Position numbers and translations under genes: made by a program
From: Phoronis ovalis
Lineage: Eukaryota > Phoronida > Phoronidae
Assembly: GCA_028565635.1 (NCBI GenBank)
Contig: JAOXYB010019094.1
Span: forward strand, 1 to 17,976
Reading direction: 5' to 3'
Length of the DNA: 17,976 nucleotides
The notes under the pieces: generated by a model
What the model saw: only the letters and a program-made list of their open reading frames with translations
Told to the model about the DNA's origin: nothing
The model's database searches: none
Shown: positions 17,634 to 17,976 of the stretch, piece by piece
How the letters are laid out: each line of letters begins with the position of its first letter
Position numbering within the stretch: the first letter of the stretch is position 1

Positions 17634-17976
17634 CTGAAATATATGACACTTAGAAACAAAACCAAATTATCTAGAGCTGTAATTTTATGATTTAATAACA
17701 TTTATTAGTAGAATGTATCAGCAGTTTATATAAAATTTATTGCTTCACCATCATTACCATGTTATGACACCAACAAAATGGCCATAAATAAATATATATA
17801 TGCCCATGCATTCACACATTGCTGCTTGAATGGTTAATTTGTGATTACATTATACATCTTATCATAAATTTTTTGAAGAACTCGAGCTACATGGTGATGC
17901 TGTTATTCTAGTATAACCTTTTTCTCTAATTATCATAATCAAATGAATTAAAAAATACATGTATATATGTAATTAT
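17634..17976 (-). other. Start of a further TRPN intron, cut by the window edge
   Basis: There is no ankyrin-like exon between 17633 and the edge on the minus strand, so the next upstream exon is outside the window. Confidence 0.8.

Overview
This is a window of animal nuclear DNA: strongly AT-rich, with spliced GT-AG genes, short exons and many introns. It holds most of one gene on the minus strand, running from the right edge toward the left. The gene encodes a TRPN (NOMPC-type) mechanosensory cation channel. Conceptual splicing gives 18 ankyrin exons with 20 ankyrin repeats (744 codons), then one large exon with the linker, all membrane segments, the pore and the TRP box (459 residues to the first stop). 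The 5' part of the gene, with the more N-terminal repeats and the start codon, lies beyond position 17976. The species cannot be named from this window; an aquatic invertebrate fits, and the channel resembles both the vertebrate TRPN1 and insect NOMPC forms as I know them.

Layout from left to right. Positions 1-2614 hold no recognised host gene. About 392-1600 is bounded by a diverged inverted repeat and looks like a decayed DNA transposon, with a small more GC-rich island of overlapping open frames inside (852-1144). A weak candidate for an extra 3' TRPN exon sits at 2080-2228. The membrane exon is at 2615-3994. From 4852 to 17633 the ankyrin exons are spaced by introns from about 50 to 2486 bases. 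All internal exon junctions are phase 0, and almost every exon is exactly one ankyrin repeat in the same register; three exons (4852-5058, 6025-6222, 12634-12834) carry two repeats.

Unusual points: a possible 6-base, frame-preserving microexon (10820-10825) in the largest intron; one GC-AG intron (donor just below 8280); two small inverted-repeat elements in introns (5523-5758 and 13448-13587); a 37-base tandem duplication (17254-17327); and an uncertain 3' end, where the open frame runs through good splice-donor matches into the stop. I found no convincing new multi-gene system. The most novel candidates are the microexon and the uncatalogued inverted-repeat elements.

In the protein, the ankyrin repeats would form the cytoplasmic tether that passes force to the linker, the TRP helix and the pore. 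The role is inferred from the TRPN family; the exon structure is read directly from the sequence.
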